A stretch of DNA of 64,000 bases from Phycisphaerales bacterium (GTDB taxonomy: Bacteria; Planctomycetota; Phycisphaerae; UBA1845). This document shows positions 33,806 through 43,100 of this stretch, one piece after another (the first letter of the stretch is position 1; each line of letters begins with the position of its first letter). Location of the stretch: the NCBI GenBank assembly GCA_020639115.1, contig JACKHG010000012.1, positions 1-64,000 on the forward strand, given 5' to 3'. The translations under genes and the position numbers were made by a program. A model generated the notes under the pieces. That model was given only the letters and a program-made list of their open reading frames with translations, searched no databases and had not been told where the DNA came from.

Positions 33806-34303
33806 ATGATGAAGCGGTTTATTGGCGGGTTTCTGGTCGTGATGCTGGCGGCGCTGGCAGTGAATGTGCTGTGGCTCCGGCGTGATGCCGCGGCTGCGTC
33901 GTGGATGCAGTTCCTGCTCGTAGTCGGGATTGTGCCTACGGTGGCGGGTTGGGCGACGGTGCGGTTGGTGCACCTGGGCTGGCCGCGCCGGGTGTTCGAT
34001 GCGCCCGACCGGTATGCGGTGTACCTGCCGGCGCTGGGGGCTGTGGCCGGCGTAGTCTGCCTGGCGCTCATCGCGGTGCAGGCGACCTACTTGTCCGCGC
34101 ACTGGCCGGATTGGTCTTTCGGATTGGGGGCAGCGGTGATCGCGAGCCTGGCGGTGGTGCTGGCGGGGTGCCGCGCGCGGCGGGCGGGTTGCTGCCTGCG
34201 CTGCGGATACGACATCACCCATTCGCTGGCCGCCGGGCGTTGTCCGGAATGCGGCCGCGCTTTCGCCGAGGTCGGTGATCGCGTGCATTCATCCGCGGCT
34301 TGA
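33806..34303 (+). CDS. Small membrane protein with C-terminal zinc ribbon
   Basis: A 165-aa protein with four hydrophobic segments (for example GGFLVVMLAALAVNVLWL and WMQFLLVVGIVPTVAGWA) and a C-terminal cytosolic zinc ribbon, CCLRCGYDITHSLAAGRCPEC. It belongs to the same general group as the proteins at 4457 and 7933. Two adjacent ATG codons follow a GAGGTG box. It is probably co-transcribed with the preceding gene, 55 bases upstream. Function unknown. Confidence 0.65.
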   Translation: MMKRFIGGFLVVMLAALAVNVLWLRRDAAAASWMQFLLVVGIVPTVAGWATVRLVHLGWPRRVFDAPDRYAVYLPALGAVAGVVCLALIAVQATYLSAHWPDWSFGLGAAVIASLAVVLAGCRARRAGCCLRCGYDITHSLAAGRCPECGRAFAEVGDRVHSSAA

Positions 34304-34370
34304 ACGCGCGTTGTTGCGTTTTTTCAATTCGGCGATTGATCGATGTGAGTCAAGTTGGGCGGCGAACGTG

Positions 34371-34402
34371 ATTGCCCGCGTCGGCTCGCAGTGGCGGGCA
34401 AT
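34371..34402. terminator. Hairpin between convergent genes
   Basis: ATTGCCCGC (34371-34379) and GCGGGCAAT (34394-34402) form a perfect 9-bp stem between the zinc-ribbon gene (plus) and the lipoprotein gene (minus). It could serve both. No T-run follows on either side. Confidence 0.5.
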
Positions 34403-34413
34403 GTCGGCCCTAC
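34381..34413. repeat. GGCTCGC-TGGC intergenic repeat, copy 1
   Basis: The segment TCGGCTCGCAGTGGCGGGCA and the following TGTCGGCCCTAC match the segment at 35361-35393 with some changes. A shorter third piece (CTCGCGTTGGCAACCAG) is at 35400-35416. Confidence 0.5.
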
Positions 34414-35141
34414 TGTTTCTCCGGCAGCTTGGCGGTCACCGAGGGCCAGAGTTTTTCCAATTCGCCGATCATCTGATCGAAGGCGTCGCGCTCGGTGGCG
34501 CGACGCGACCGGTCCACCTGGTCGGAGTCGGTCCAGGCGCTGGCGAGCCGTTTCTGCGTGGCGCTGCCCTCGCACACGCCGTAGACGAAACCGGTGCGGA
34601 CGTCGAGCAGGACCGCGGACACTGTCGTGTCTACGGCGACGACCCGGTGCGGAGAAAGCCCCAGCGTGACCACGGTCAGGGGCCGGGCGGCGTCGTCGGT
34701 GTGAAAACGCGTGTCGTACGTGTAAAGCAGGAGCATGTCGGCGTGGAGGCTGGCACCCGCCAGGCGCAGGTCACGCTCCGAGTTGAGCATCTCGGGGAGC
34801 AGCAACCGGTTGAGCCAGCCGATCTGCGCGAGATTGGGCAGCGCCTCCAGACGCGGAATGGCGTCCTGCTCAGCCTCCTCGCGCACCGTGACGAAACTGT
34901 AGCGGCCATGACCGTAAGCGCGGTACCGGTACGACTCGTAGCCCGACTCCTGGATGCGGGCCAGAACCAGGTAGACCGGCCGCGTGGCTGCCGGCTCGCG
35001 GGAGAACTCCGCCCGGATGTCGCGATCGACGAAGAGGCTCATCTCCGCCGGACCACCAGGGGTCTCGTACTTGACGGAGGCGCAACCGGCCAACGCGGCG
35101 GACAACGATGCGAGGGCGAGCAGGACGGGTCGGGAACGCAT
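34410..35141 (-). CDS. Lipoprotein of unknown function
   Basis: A 243-aa protein starting MRSRPVLLALASLSAALAGC, a lipoprotein signal with lipobox LAGC. The ATG at 35141 is chosen for this signal and for GGAGA upstream; the frame stays open to 35378 without a better start. The mature part has alternating strands (MLLLYTYDTRFHTDD, TVVTLGLSPHRVVAVDTTVS, TGFVYGVCEGSATQ) and a helical C-terminus rich in Asp and Arg. The middle resembles lipoproteins with an ABC-type auxiliary or CsgG-like fold, but I am not sure of that. It is transcribed alone. Confidence 0.65.
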   Translation of the reverse strand: MRSRPVLLALASLSAALAGCASVKYETPGGPAEMSLFVDRDIRAEFSREPAATRPVYLVLARIQESGYESYRYRAYGHGRYSFVTVREEAEQDAIPRLEALPNLAQIGWLNRLLLPEMLNSERDLRLAGASLHADMLLLYTYDTRFHTDDAARPLTVVTLGLSPHRVVAVDTTVSAVLLDVRTGFVYGVCEGSATQKRLASAWTDSDQVDRSRRATERDAFDQMIGELEKLWPSVTAKLPEKQ

Positions 35142-35360
35142 GATGGTCTCCAGAATGGGGGGAAGGGGGCAGGCAGCGACCGCGTGCTGCCTCGGGGCGC
35201 AAGCATACCCCATAGGCAGATGCATCCGGAGCGCAAAGGTTAGGCGGCGCGCGGTGAATTTCCGCGACAGCTTACGGGAGTGGGCAGTTTCTCCGTGTGT
35301 GAAATCCAATTGGAGTGGCAGGTCCAGAGGCGGAGCGGGCGGCGCCAGGTGGTTGCCTGC

Positions 35361-35393
35361 GCCGGCTCGCGTTGGCAAGCAGTTCCCGCCCTA
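35361..35393. repeat. GGCTCGC-TGGC intergenic repeat, copy 2
   Basis: GCCGGCTCGCGTTGGCAAGC followed by AGTTCCCGCCCTAC, matching the copy at 34381-34413. It lies in the divergent region between the lipoprotein gene and folD (35142-35464), which otherwise shows only the folD promoter. Confidence 0.5.
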
Positions 35394-35430
35394 CCGGGCC
35401 TCGCGTTGGCAACCAGAGTCGCCCCATGGC

Positions 35431-35458
35431 GTGACAGGTGCTGGGGGGTGGCTAGGAT
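35431..35458 (+). promoter_or_regulatory. folD promoter, probably leaderless
   Basis: GTGACA (35431-35436) and TAGGAT (35453-35458) with a 16-base spacer. The ATG of folD is 6 bases after the -10, and no Shine-Dalgarno is visible. Confidence 0.5.
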
Positions 35459-35464
35459 GGCGGC

Positions 35465-36334
35465 ATGAACGCGGAACACGATGCGAAGCTGATGGATGGG
35501 CGGGCGCTGGCGCAGCGGGTGCTCGCCGGGGCGGCGGACAAGGCGGCGCGGATCAAGGCGGCGACGGGGGTGGCGCCGGGGCTGGCGACGGTACTGGTGG
35601 GGACCGATCCGGCGTCGGTGGTGTACACGCGGATGAAGCGGCGGCGCTGCGAGGACGCGGGGATGCGGCCCGTGCGGCTGGAGTTCCCCGAGGGGACCAC
35701 GACGGACGCGGTGGTCGAGGCGGTCGAGGCGTTGGGGGCGGACGCGGCGGTGCACGGCATCCTGGTGCAGCACCCGGTGCCGCGGCCGGTGGACAAGCGG
35801 GCGGTGTTCGAGGCGATCCCGGTGGCGAAGGACGTGGACGGGGTGACGTCGGCGTCGCTGGGGCGGACCATATTGGGAATGTCCGCATTCGGCTCGTGCA
35901 CGCCAGCCGGGATCATGCGGCTCCTGCGCGAGTACGCGGTCGAACTGGACGGCGCGTACGCGGTCGTGATCGGGCGCAGTCCGATCCTGGGGCGGCCGAT
36001 GGCATCCATGCTGATCAACGCGCACGCGACGGTGACGCTGTGCCACTCGCGGACGCGGTCGTTGCCCACCATCGTGCGCGGCGCGGACGTGCTGATCGCG
36101 GCGGTGGGCAAGCCGGAGTTCGTGCAGGGGGACTGGATCAAGCCGGGGGCGGTGGTGATCGACGCGGGCTACAACGCGGGGAACGTCGGCGACGTGGACT
36201 TCCCAGCCGCCCTGGAGCGCTGCCGGCTGATCACTCCGGTGCCGGGCGGCGTGGGGCCGATGACAATCGCGACCCTGATCGATCAGACCGCGGATGCGGC
36301 GGCGCAGCAGTTGGGAGTGATCAATTTCGAATGA
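35465..36334 (+). CDS. folD: Methylenetetrahydrofolate dehydrogenase/cyclohydrolase FolD
   Basis: A 289-aa bifunctional enzyme that interconverts methylene- and formyl-tetrahydrofolate with NADP. The catalytic YxxxK is present (Y54 and K58 in SVVYTRMKRRR). Family motifs HGILVQHPVPRPVD, KDVDGVTSASLGR, CTPAGIMRLL, VVIGRSPILGRPMASML, TVTLCHSRT and TPVPGGVGPMTIATL appear in order. The gene is complete and monocistronic. The start is supported by the promoter spacing rather than by a ribosome binding site. The stop lies in a short AATGACGAATGAC string similar to the ndk-side palindrome arms. Confidence 0.96.
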   Translation: MNAEHDAKLMDGRALAQRVLAGAADKAARIKAATGVAPGLATVLVGTDPASVVYTRMKRRRCEDAGMRPVRLEFPEGTTTDAVVEAVEALGADAAVHGILVQHPVPRPVDKRAVFEAIPVAKDVDGVTSASLGRTILGMSAFGSCTPAGIMRLLREYAVELDGAYAVVIGRSPILGRPMASMLINAHATVTLCHSRTRSLPTIVRGADVLIAAVGKPEFVQGDWIKPGAVVIDAGYNAGNVGDVDFPAALERCRLITPVPGGVGPMTIATLIDQTADAAAQQLGVINFE

Positions 36335-36379
36335 CGAATGACAAATGACGAATTACGCCGCGAGCGGCGGCGCTGGGTT

Positions 36380-37618
36380 TCAGTTCTTGGGGGTCAGCAG
36401 GTCCTTCAGGGTGAAAGTCGCGGGGTTGGTTTCGGATGCGTTTTTCTCCGCGGTGCAGAAGGACACGGTGAGTTGGCCGGTGTTGAGGTCGGCGGTGACG
36501 GTGTGCAGGGTCATGTTGACCGCGGCCTTCGCTTCGATCTGGCGGGCGAGGTCGAGGTCGATCTCGCCGGTGGGGTGGTCGACGAGCATCTGCTGGACCT
36601 TGGCGTAGCGGTCGCAGGCGGTGGCGTCGGCGCGGAGGCGGTAGTGGTTGGTGCAGGCGATCGTGTGGGGCGGGAGGGTGTTGGACTGGGCCTCAGGCGT
36701 GCGGACGCTGACGCCGCCGTCGCGGGCGAACTGGCCGTCGTACTCGAAGACAGCCGCTGGGGTCGCCTGGTCGTGGAACGCGGTGGCGACGAGGAAGTTA
36801 TTCCCGCAGAAGGCATGAGAGTCGCGGAGAATCTCGGTGGCGCGGGCGATGGCGTCGCCGGCGGTTGTGTTTTCCATGATGCGGCGGATCGCGAGCGCCC
36901 GGGGCACGAAGGGCGCCGCGGGCAGGTTGACGGGGACGCGCACGTCGTGCATGGAGACGAAAACGCCGGAGGCGTTCAGCGCGGTGTAGCCGCCGATCAT
37001 GCCGGGCCAGGCGAGGGTGATCCATGGCTGGCGGTCGGCGCCGGCGTCGGTGTAGGCGATGATGAGCTGGGATTCGGGAATTCCCGGGAGGCGGTTGAAG
37101 TCGAGGTTGCGGCCGACGATGGTGTCGCCGTTGCGCGTGGCGGGCCCCCAGGCGGCGAAGCTGGTGCAACCGCCGTTCTGGATGTCCGCGAAGATGTTCA
37201 TCACCTTGAGATCGATGACGTCGAGGTCACGGTCGACCGCGTCCACGTGCAGCTTGTCGGGGCCGACGCTCTCGCGGATGCCGGCGAGGATACCGTCGAG
37301 CTCGCGCTGCTGGCCGAGCGTGAAGCTGAACAGGGGCACGATCTGCTTGCGCACGGTGTTCTCGTAGTAGTCGAGGCTGGGCCAGACGATGGGAGAGAGC
37401 AGCACCTGTGTGGCGAGTTCGCGGATGTCCGGGCCGAGGAGGAAGCCGTGGGAATAGCCGCGGTCGAACGCGCTGCCGTGGAGGCGGAGAACGCGCACGC
37501 CCTGCTCGGTGGTCAGCGCGCCCGTGACCGGGCGGCGTTTGTCGGCGAAGGCACGGGTGGGTGCGAGGACGAACAGCAGGCTGAGCAGGGCGAGAAATGT
37601 GCGGCGGGGGCTCATCAT
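36380..37618 (-). CDS. Exported C45-type Ntn hydrolase (acyltransferase-like)
   Basis: A 412-aa protein with a signal peptide (RTFLALLSLLFVLAPTRAFA). The core matches peptidase family C45/acyl-CoA:6-aminopenicillanate acyltransferase: RGYSHGFLLGPDIREL, then the candidate nucleophile Cys151 in NGGCTSFAAWGPATRNGDTI, and VGRNLDFN. In this family autocleavage before the Cys frees the active N-terminus. Substrates are linear amides such as acyl-amino acids. Two ATG codons lie side by side (37618 and 37615). A TGC-TATACT extended -10 is at 37691-37696 on the minus strand. It is convergent with folD. Confidence 0.82.
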   Translation of the reverse strand: MMSPRRTFLALLSLLFVLAPTRAFADKRRPVTGALTTEQGVRVLRLHGSAFDRGYSHGFLLGPDIRELATQVLLSPIVWPSLDYYENTVRKQIVPLFSFTLGQQRELDGILAGIRESVGPDKLHVDAVDRDLDVIDLKVMNIFADIQNGGCTSFAAWGPATRNGDTIVGRNLDFNRLPGIPESQLIIAYTDAGADRQPWITLAWPGMIGGYTALNASGVFVSMHDVRVPVNLPAAPFVPRALAIRRIMENTTAGDAIARATEILRDSHAFCGNNFLVATAFHDQATPAAVFEYDGQFARDGGVSVRTPEAQSNTLPPHTIACTNHYRLRADATACDRYAKVQQMLVDHPTGEIDLDLARQIEAKAAVNMTLHTVTADLNTGQLTVSFCTAEKNASETNPATFTLKDLLTPKN

Positions 37619-37690
37619 GTGCAAACTCCGGCGCGGGTTCGGCGAAAATGGAGAGGGCGCGACGGTGCGGCCCTCCTGACGCGGGTGGTG

Positions 37691-37696
37691 AGTATA
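37691..37696 (-). promoter_or_regulatory. -10 box of the C45 hydrolase gene
   Basis: On the minus strand TGC-TATACT, an extended -10, lies 75 bases before the ATG. No clear -35 is present. Confidence 0.4.
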
Positions 37697-37712
37697 GCAA
37701 AAACCGCCAGCC

Positions 37713-37740
37713 TTGACCGAATCGTGCAATCGTTCACAAT
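37713..37740 (+). promoter_or_regulatory. Promoter of ribH-nusB-ftsY
   Basis: TTGACC (37713-37718) and CACAAT (37735-37740) with a 16-base spacer. The leader to ribH is about 90 bases and shows no FMN-riboswitch motif that I can recognise. Confidence 0.45.
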
Positions 37741-37836
37741 CCAGCGGAATCACCGGCGCAGCGGCGCCGGAGGCGGCTGACGCCGGTCTCCGGGTGGCGG
37801 GGACGGCGGTAGCGGGTGCGTGTGGAGGCGATCGCG

Positions 37837-38304
37837 ATGCCGAAGACCATCGAGGGTGCGTTGACCGTCAGCGGGCAGAAGTTCGCCATCGTGGTGAGCC
37901 GGTTCAACGATTTCATCACGGCGAAGCTGGTGGGCGGGGCGGTGGACACGCTCGTCCGGCACGGGGGCCGGGACGAGGACATCACGGTGATCCATGTGCC
38001 GGGTGCGTTCGAGATCCCGGCGGCGGCCCGGCGGGCAGCCGGGAGCAAGGCCTACGACGCCGTCATCTGCCTGGGGTGCGTGATCCGCGGGCAGACGCCG
38101 CATTTCGAGTACGTCGCGGCCCAAGCCTCGCGGGGGATCGCCGAGGTGGCCATGACCCACGACGTGCCGGTCACCTTCGGGCTGATCACGGCGGATACGC
38201 TCGAGCAGGCGATCGAGCGGGCGGGAAGCAAGGCGGGCAACAAGGGTGCCGACGCAGCCGCCAGCGCGATCGAGATGGTCAACGTTTTGGGCAGGATACC
38301 GTAG
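37837..38304 (+). CDS. ribH: 6,7-dimethyl-8-ribityllumazine synthase
   Basis: A 155-aa enzyme that makes the direct precursor of riboflavin. It shows VVSRFNDFITAKLVGGAVD, HVPGAFEIPAAAR, LGCVIRGQTPHFEYVAAQAS with the active-site His, and FGLITADTLEQAIERAGSKA followed by NKGADAA. These are all family signatures, and the length is normal. The ATG at 37837 has GGAGG 9 bases upstream; a GTG at 37816 is possible. Its TAG stop shares a base with the nusB GTG start. The ribH-nusB pairing is common in bacteria. Confidence 0.95.
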   Translation: MPKTIEGALTVSGQKFAIVVSRFNDFITAKLVGGAVDTLVRHGGRDEDITVIHVPGAFEIPAAARRAAGSKAYDAVICLGCVIRGQTPHFEYVAAQASRGIAEVAMTHDVPVTFGLITADTLEQAIERAGSKAGNKGADAAASAIEMVNVLGRIP

Positions 38305-38741
38305 TGGGTGCCAAGGAACGGGGGGCGGGTGCGGTCGATCGGCGGCAGGCGCGGATCCTCGCGATGCAGGCGCTGTGCCAGCTCGATGCGCAGGGTGAAG
38401 GATTTCTCGAGCGCGTGCCGGGCTGGCTGGCCGACTCGGGCGAGGCGCAGACGACGGTGACCTACGCGCAGCGGGTGATCGAGCGGGCGTGGGCGGATCG
38501 GGAGCTGACCGCGGCGGAAGTGGGGCGGCAGGCGCAGAACTGGGCGGTCGGGCGGATGGCCGCGGTGGACCGGAACGTGATCCGGGTGGCGTTGGCGGAG
38601 TTCGACCTGCGCGCGGCGCCAGCGAAGGTGGTGCTGGACGAGGCCGTGGAAATTGCCAATGCGTTCGGCGGTGCCGAATCGGGGCGATTCGTGAACGGCG
38701 TGCTGGACGCGGTGTGGAAAGACACGCAACGGGGGGAGTGA
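38304..38741 (+). CDS. nusB: Transcription antitermination protein NusB
   Basis: A 145-aa RNA-binding protein that joins NusE at boxA during rRNA transcription. It has the N-terminal RRQARILAMQALCQLDAQGE and the C-terminal AAVDRNVIRVALAEFDL, PAKVVLDEAVEIANAFGG and SGRFVNGVLDAVWKD, which are diagnostic. The GTG start overlaps the ribH stop by one base, so the pair is translationally coupled. ftsY follows after 6 bases. Confidence 0.94.
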   Translation: MGAKERGAGAVDRRQARILAMQALCQLDAQGEGFLERVPGWLADSGEAQTTVTYAQRVIERAWADRELTAAEVGRQAQNWAVGRMAAVDRNVIRVALAEFDLRAAPAKVVLDEAVEIANAFGGAESGRFVNGVLDAVWKDTQRGE

Positions 38742-38747
38742 AACGCG

Positions 38748-39662
38748 ATGGGCCTGTTCGATCGACTGAAGCAGGGGCTGGCGAAAACGCGCGACAAGAT
38801 CGCGGGCGGCATCCGCGTGGTGCTGCCGTTCGGGCGCAAGATCGACGAGGCGCTGCTCGACGAGCTGGAGGACTCGATGCTCGCGGCGGACATCGGTCCG
38901 GTGACGGTGACGAAGCTGATCGACTCGACGCGGGCGGCGTGGAAGCGGGGAAAGATCAAGGAGTCGCAGGAGGTCATCGCCCATCTCAAGCAGGTGATCG
39001 TGGAGATGTGGCCGGAGGCGGATCGGCGGCTCAAGTATGCGGCCGACGGGCCGACGGTGGTGCTGGTGGCGGGGATCAACGGCTCGGGAAAAACCACCAG
39101 CATCGCGAAGCTGGCGAATCACCTGACGAAGCAGGGCAAGCGGGTGATCGTCGCGGCGGGGGATACCTACCGCGCCGCGGCGGTGCAGCAGCTCACCGTG
39201 TGGGCGGAGCGCCTGGGCGTGCAGATTGTCAAGCACCAGCAGGGCGCGGACCCGGGCGCGGTGGCGTACGACGCGTGCGAGGCGGCCGTGGCGCGCAAGG
39301 CGGACGTGCTGCTGGTGGACACCGCCGGACGATTGCACACCCAGGACAACCTGATGCGCGAGTTGGGGAAAATCCAGAAGGTCGTGCAGAAGAAGATCCC
39401 CGGGGCGCCGCACGAGGTGCTGCTGGTGCTGGACGCGACGATCGGGCAGAACGCGGTGATCCAGGCGCAGCAGTTCAGCGAACACGTGACGGTGAGCGGC
39501 ATCGTGCTGGCGAAGCTGGACGGCAGCGCCAAGGGCGGGATCGTGATCGGGATCCGCGACCAGTTGCAGGTGCCAGTGAAGTTCGTGGGGTTGGGGGAAA
39601 CCGCCGACGACCTGGAGCCGTTCGATCCCCAGCAGTTCGTCGAGGCGCTGTTCACGGAGTAG
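38748..39662 (+). CDS. ftsY: Signal recognition particle receptor FtsY
   Basis: A 304-aa SRP GTPase that docks ribosome-SRP complexes at the inner membrane. It lacks the long acidic N-terminal domain of E. coli FtsY and begins directly at the N domain (GLFDRLKQGLAKTRDKIAGG). The G domain has GINGSGKTTSIAKLAN, DTYRAAAVQQL, VDTAGRLHT, LDATIGQNA and LAKLDGSAKGG, and ends with FVGLGETADDLEPFDP. It is the last gene of ribH-nusB-ftsY. Confidence 0.96.
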   Translation: MGLFDRLKQGLAKTRDKIAGGIRVVLPFGRKIDEALLDELEDSMLAADIGPVTVTKLIDSTRAAWKRGKIKESQEVIAHLKQVIVEMWPEADRRLKYAADGPTVVLVAGINGSGKTTSIAKLANHLTKQGKRVIVAAGDTYRAAAVQQLTVWAERLGVQIVKHQQGADPGAVAYDACEAAVARKADVLLVDTAGRLHTQDNLMRELGKIQKVVQKKIPGAPHEVLLVLDATIGQNAVIQAQQFSEHVTVSGIVLAKLDGSAKGGIVIGIRDQLQVPVKFVGLGETADDLEPFDPQQFVEALFTE

Positions 39663-39693
39663 CGCCGGAGCCGCCGCTGGCTGGGCGGTGCGG

Positions 39694-40155
39694 TCAACTG
39701 TGCAGGCAGCGCGGCAGGGCGACGAGTTCGAGCCAGTAGGAGCCGAGCCGCTGCAGGCCGTCCACCGATTCGCCCAGTTCCATCGGCTTGGTGATGAAGG
39801 AGTTGCAGCCCAGCGCGTAGCTGGCCTGGATGTCCTCGCAGCGCTTGGAGGTGGTCAGTACGACCACGGGGATCGTGCCGAGTTCGGCGTCGGTCTTGAT
39901 CTGACGCAGGACCTCGCGGCCATCCACGCGGGGCAGGTTGAGGTCGAGGATAATCAGGTCGGGCCGGGGCGCACGCTGGCGGTCGGTGAACTCGCCGCGG
40001 GCGAAGAGGTAGTCGAGCGCCTGCTCGCCATCCTCGACGATGCGCAACTCCATGTGCGTGGGACCGCCTGCCAGGGCACGACGCGTCAATTCCTGGTCGC
40101 CGGGGTCGTCCTCGATCAGGAGGACGACGGCTCGCTGACGCTTCCCCGCTCCCAT
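39694..40155 (-). CDS. Stand-alone response regulator (Rcp1 type)
   Basis: A 153-aa single receiver domain with acidic pair IEDDPGDQELTRR, phosphoacceptor Asp in LIILDLNLPRVDG, Thr in VVLTTSK and Lys in SFITKPMELGESV. The VLLIEDDPGD start and the long loop RGEFTDRQRAPRPDL are typical of Rcp1-like regulators that pair with phytochrome-like kinases. Its start lies inside the end of the large CheB-CheR kinase gene (40-base overlap), so they are translated together and it is the likely phosphorylation partner. Confidence 0.93.
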   Translation of the reverse strand: MGAGKRQRAVVLLIEDDPGDQELTRRALAGGPTHMELRIVEDGEQALDYLFARGEFTDRQRAPRPDLIILDLNLPRVDGREVLRQIKTDAELGTIPVVVLTTSKRCEDIQASYALGCNSFITKPMELGESVDGLQRLGSYWLELVALPRCLHS

Positions 40156-43100
40156 CGCCTGCCCTCCACGTTCGACGGCAACTCGAATCTGAACGTCGCG
40201 CCGCCGGATGTGCCCGGCTCCGCCCAGATGCGGCCGCCCATGCGTTCGATCCCCTTGCGGCAGATCGACAGTCCGATTCCACTGCCCTCATACTTGTCGC
40301 GTCCGTGCAGACGCCGGAAGGGGGCAAATATCTGATCGGCATATTTGGGGTCGAACCCAATTCCGTCATCGCGAACCACGATGGTCCAGTAATTCCCGCC
40401 GTTGCGCTCCGCAGTGACGTGGACGATCGGCGCCGCGTCGGGCTGGCGGAACTTGAGGGCGTTGGAGATCAGGTTCTGGAAGATCTGCGTGAGGAGGCGC
40501 TTGTCGCCCTGCACGATGGGCAGGGCCTCACGGTTGATGGTAGCGCCGAGCTCGGTGATCCGCAGCGAGAGCGCCTCGAGCGCGTCATCCAGGCAGGTGT
40601 CGAGGTTGACCCGCTCGCTGGCGAGTTCAGCCCGGCCGGTACGCGACATGACCAGCAGGTCCTCGACGAGCCGTTGCATGCGGACGGCTCCGTCCTTGAT
40701 GAAGTGGAGATCCACCTTGGCTTTCTCGGGCAGGTCGGGGCCGACATCGACCGCGAGCAGCTCGCTGAAGGTGGCCATCTTGCGCAGCGGTTCCTGGAGG
40801 TCGTGGCTCGCGACGTACGTGAACTCGTCGAGCTCGGCGATGGTGCGGGCGAGTTCCGCGTTGGTCTGCCGCAGCCGCTCCTCGTTGTCGATGCGTTCGG
40901 TGACGTCGATGACGGTGGCGAGGACGTACTCGTTGTCGAAGGCCTCGACGGGGCTGAGGCCGATCTCGACGACGAATTCGGAGCCGTCGCGCCGCGTGGC
41001 GAGAAGGTCGCGGCGGTGGCCGAGTGAGCGGCGCTCGGGCTGGGCGAGGAACCCGTCGCGAAGGGCGACGTGCGCGGCGCGCAGCGCCGGCGGGACGAGG
41101 ACCTCGATGGGCTGGTCGAGCAGTTCGTCGCGCTCATAGCCGAAGAGGCGTTCGACCTCCTGGTTCATCTGCACGATTTCGCCGCGGCGGTTGATCATCA
41201 GGGTCGCGACGGGGGCGCCCTCGACGAAGATGCGGAAGCGTTGCTCGATGAGTTTGCGGTCGGTGATGTCCTCGGCGATGCCAGCGATGCGGTAGACGGT
41301 GCCGTCATCGTCGCGCACGGGGAAGCCGCGGCTGTGGACCCAGCGGCGACCGCCGTCGGGCCGGGTGATGCGGAACTCCTCGCTGAACTCGCCGCGCTGG
41401 ACGGTGGAGAAGAAGGCGTCGCGAACGCGGGCGCGGTCCTCGTCGTGGATGCAGTCCATCCAGGAGAGCGGGTTATCCATCAGGTCCGTGCAACCGCGGC
41501 CCCAGATGTTCGCGTAGGCGGGGCTGACGTAGATCATGTCGCGACCGTCGGCGGTGGTCATCCAGAAGACCTCCTGGATGTTCTCGGCGAGCTGGCGGAA
41601 GCGGGTTTCGCTGTCGCGGAGCGCGGCTTCGGTTTCCTTGAGCTCGGTGATGTCGGTGTGCGTGCCGACCATGCGGACGAAGGCGCCGGCGTCGTCGGCG
41701 AGGGCCTGGCCGCGGCACATGAACCAGCGGAGCGAGCCGTCCTTGCGGCGGAAGCGGACGGGCAGGCTGAAGGGCGTGCGGCGTTCGAGGTGATCCTGGA
41801 GGGCGCGTTCGACCGCCGGCAGGTCGTCGGGGTGGATGACGGAGCGCCAGGTGTCGGTGCGGTTGGGCAGTTCGATGGCGTTGTAGCCCAGTTGGCTTTT
41901 CCAGCGGGCGCTGAGGTAGGCATCCTGGGTCTGGAGGTTCCAGTCCCACATGCCGTCGGTGGCGAGTTCCTCGACGAGGCGGAGGCGTTCCTCGTTGGTG
42001 CGCAGTTCCTGCTCGGTGCGCTTCTGCCGGGTGATGTCCTGGACCTGGACGACGAAGTAGAGGGGTTTGTCGTTGGCGTCGCGGACGAGCGACTGGCTGA
42101 CGATGGTCCAGGCCGCGGTGTTGCCCTCACGAAGGCAGCGGCTCTGCACGGCGGCGACGGGAATGTCTCCGCGGAGGAGGCCGGCGACGTTCTGGCGGTA
42201 CTGCTCCAGGTCGTCGGCGTGGATGATGGACTCGACGCGGTGGGCGAGCATGTCGCGCGGCGTGGCGCCGACGATTTCACACAGCGCCGGATTGACCTTG
42301 AGCCAGTGGCCCTCCGGAGAGGCGAGGCCCATGCCGATGGGGGCGTGCGTGAAGGCGGTGGTGAAGCCGGCCTCGCTGACGCGCAGGGCGGACTCGGCGC
42401 GCTTGACCTCGCTGAGGTTGATGAAGGTGACGACCACACCGCCGATGGTGCCGCCCTGGGTGGTATAGGGCAGCACGCGCACCAGGAACCAGACACCCTC
42501 GCGGGCCTGCACCTCGCGTTCGATCACGCGGCCGTCATCCAGCACGCGGCGGAGATCGTTGAGGAAGCCGGGATGGCGGAGGTTGTTGGCGAAGTCGCTG
42601 ATGGGCCGGCCGACGTCCTGCGGACGCAGGTTGAACGACTCGGTGACTGCAGGAGTGAACTTTCGGATGCACAGCGAACTGTCGAGGAAGACCGTACCGA
42701 TCTGCGTGCTGGCCATGAGGTTTTCGATATCGTTGGACAGCTCGGTGAGCTCGACGATCTTCTGGCGGTACTCCGTGTTGACGGTGTAGAGCTCCTCGTT
42801 GACGGAGTGGAGTTCCTGGTTCGTGCTCTGCAGTTCCTCGTTGGAGGAGACGAGTTCCTCGTTGGTGGCCTGGAGTTCCTCGTTGCTGGCCTCGAGTTCC
42901 TCGATGGTGGCCTGGAGGTGCTCCTTGGTGCGCTGCAACTCCTCTTCGAGTGCGCGGATCCGCTGGTGGGAGACTTCACCGATGTGGAGCGATTCGGTTG
43001 CAGCCGGCGGTTGATCGGCGGCGACCGCGAGCGGCTCGAAGAGCACGAACAGGTAGGGTTCGTTCTTGGTGCGGCCGACGGGGCGGACGACGATCGTGTA

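Noticed and set aside
37741..37836. FMN riboswitch before ribH
   Set aside because: The leader lacks the conserved FMN-box strings that I would expect. It is only GC-rich.
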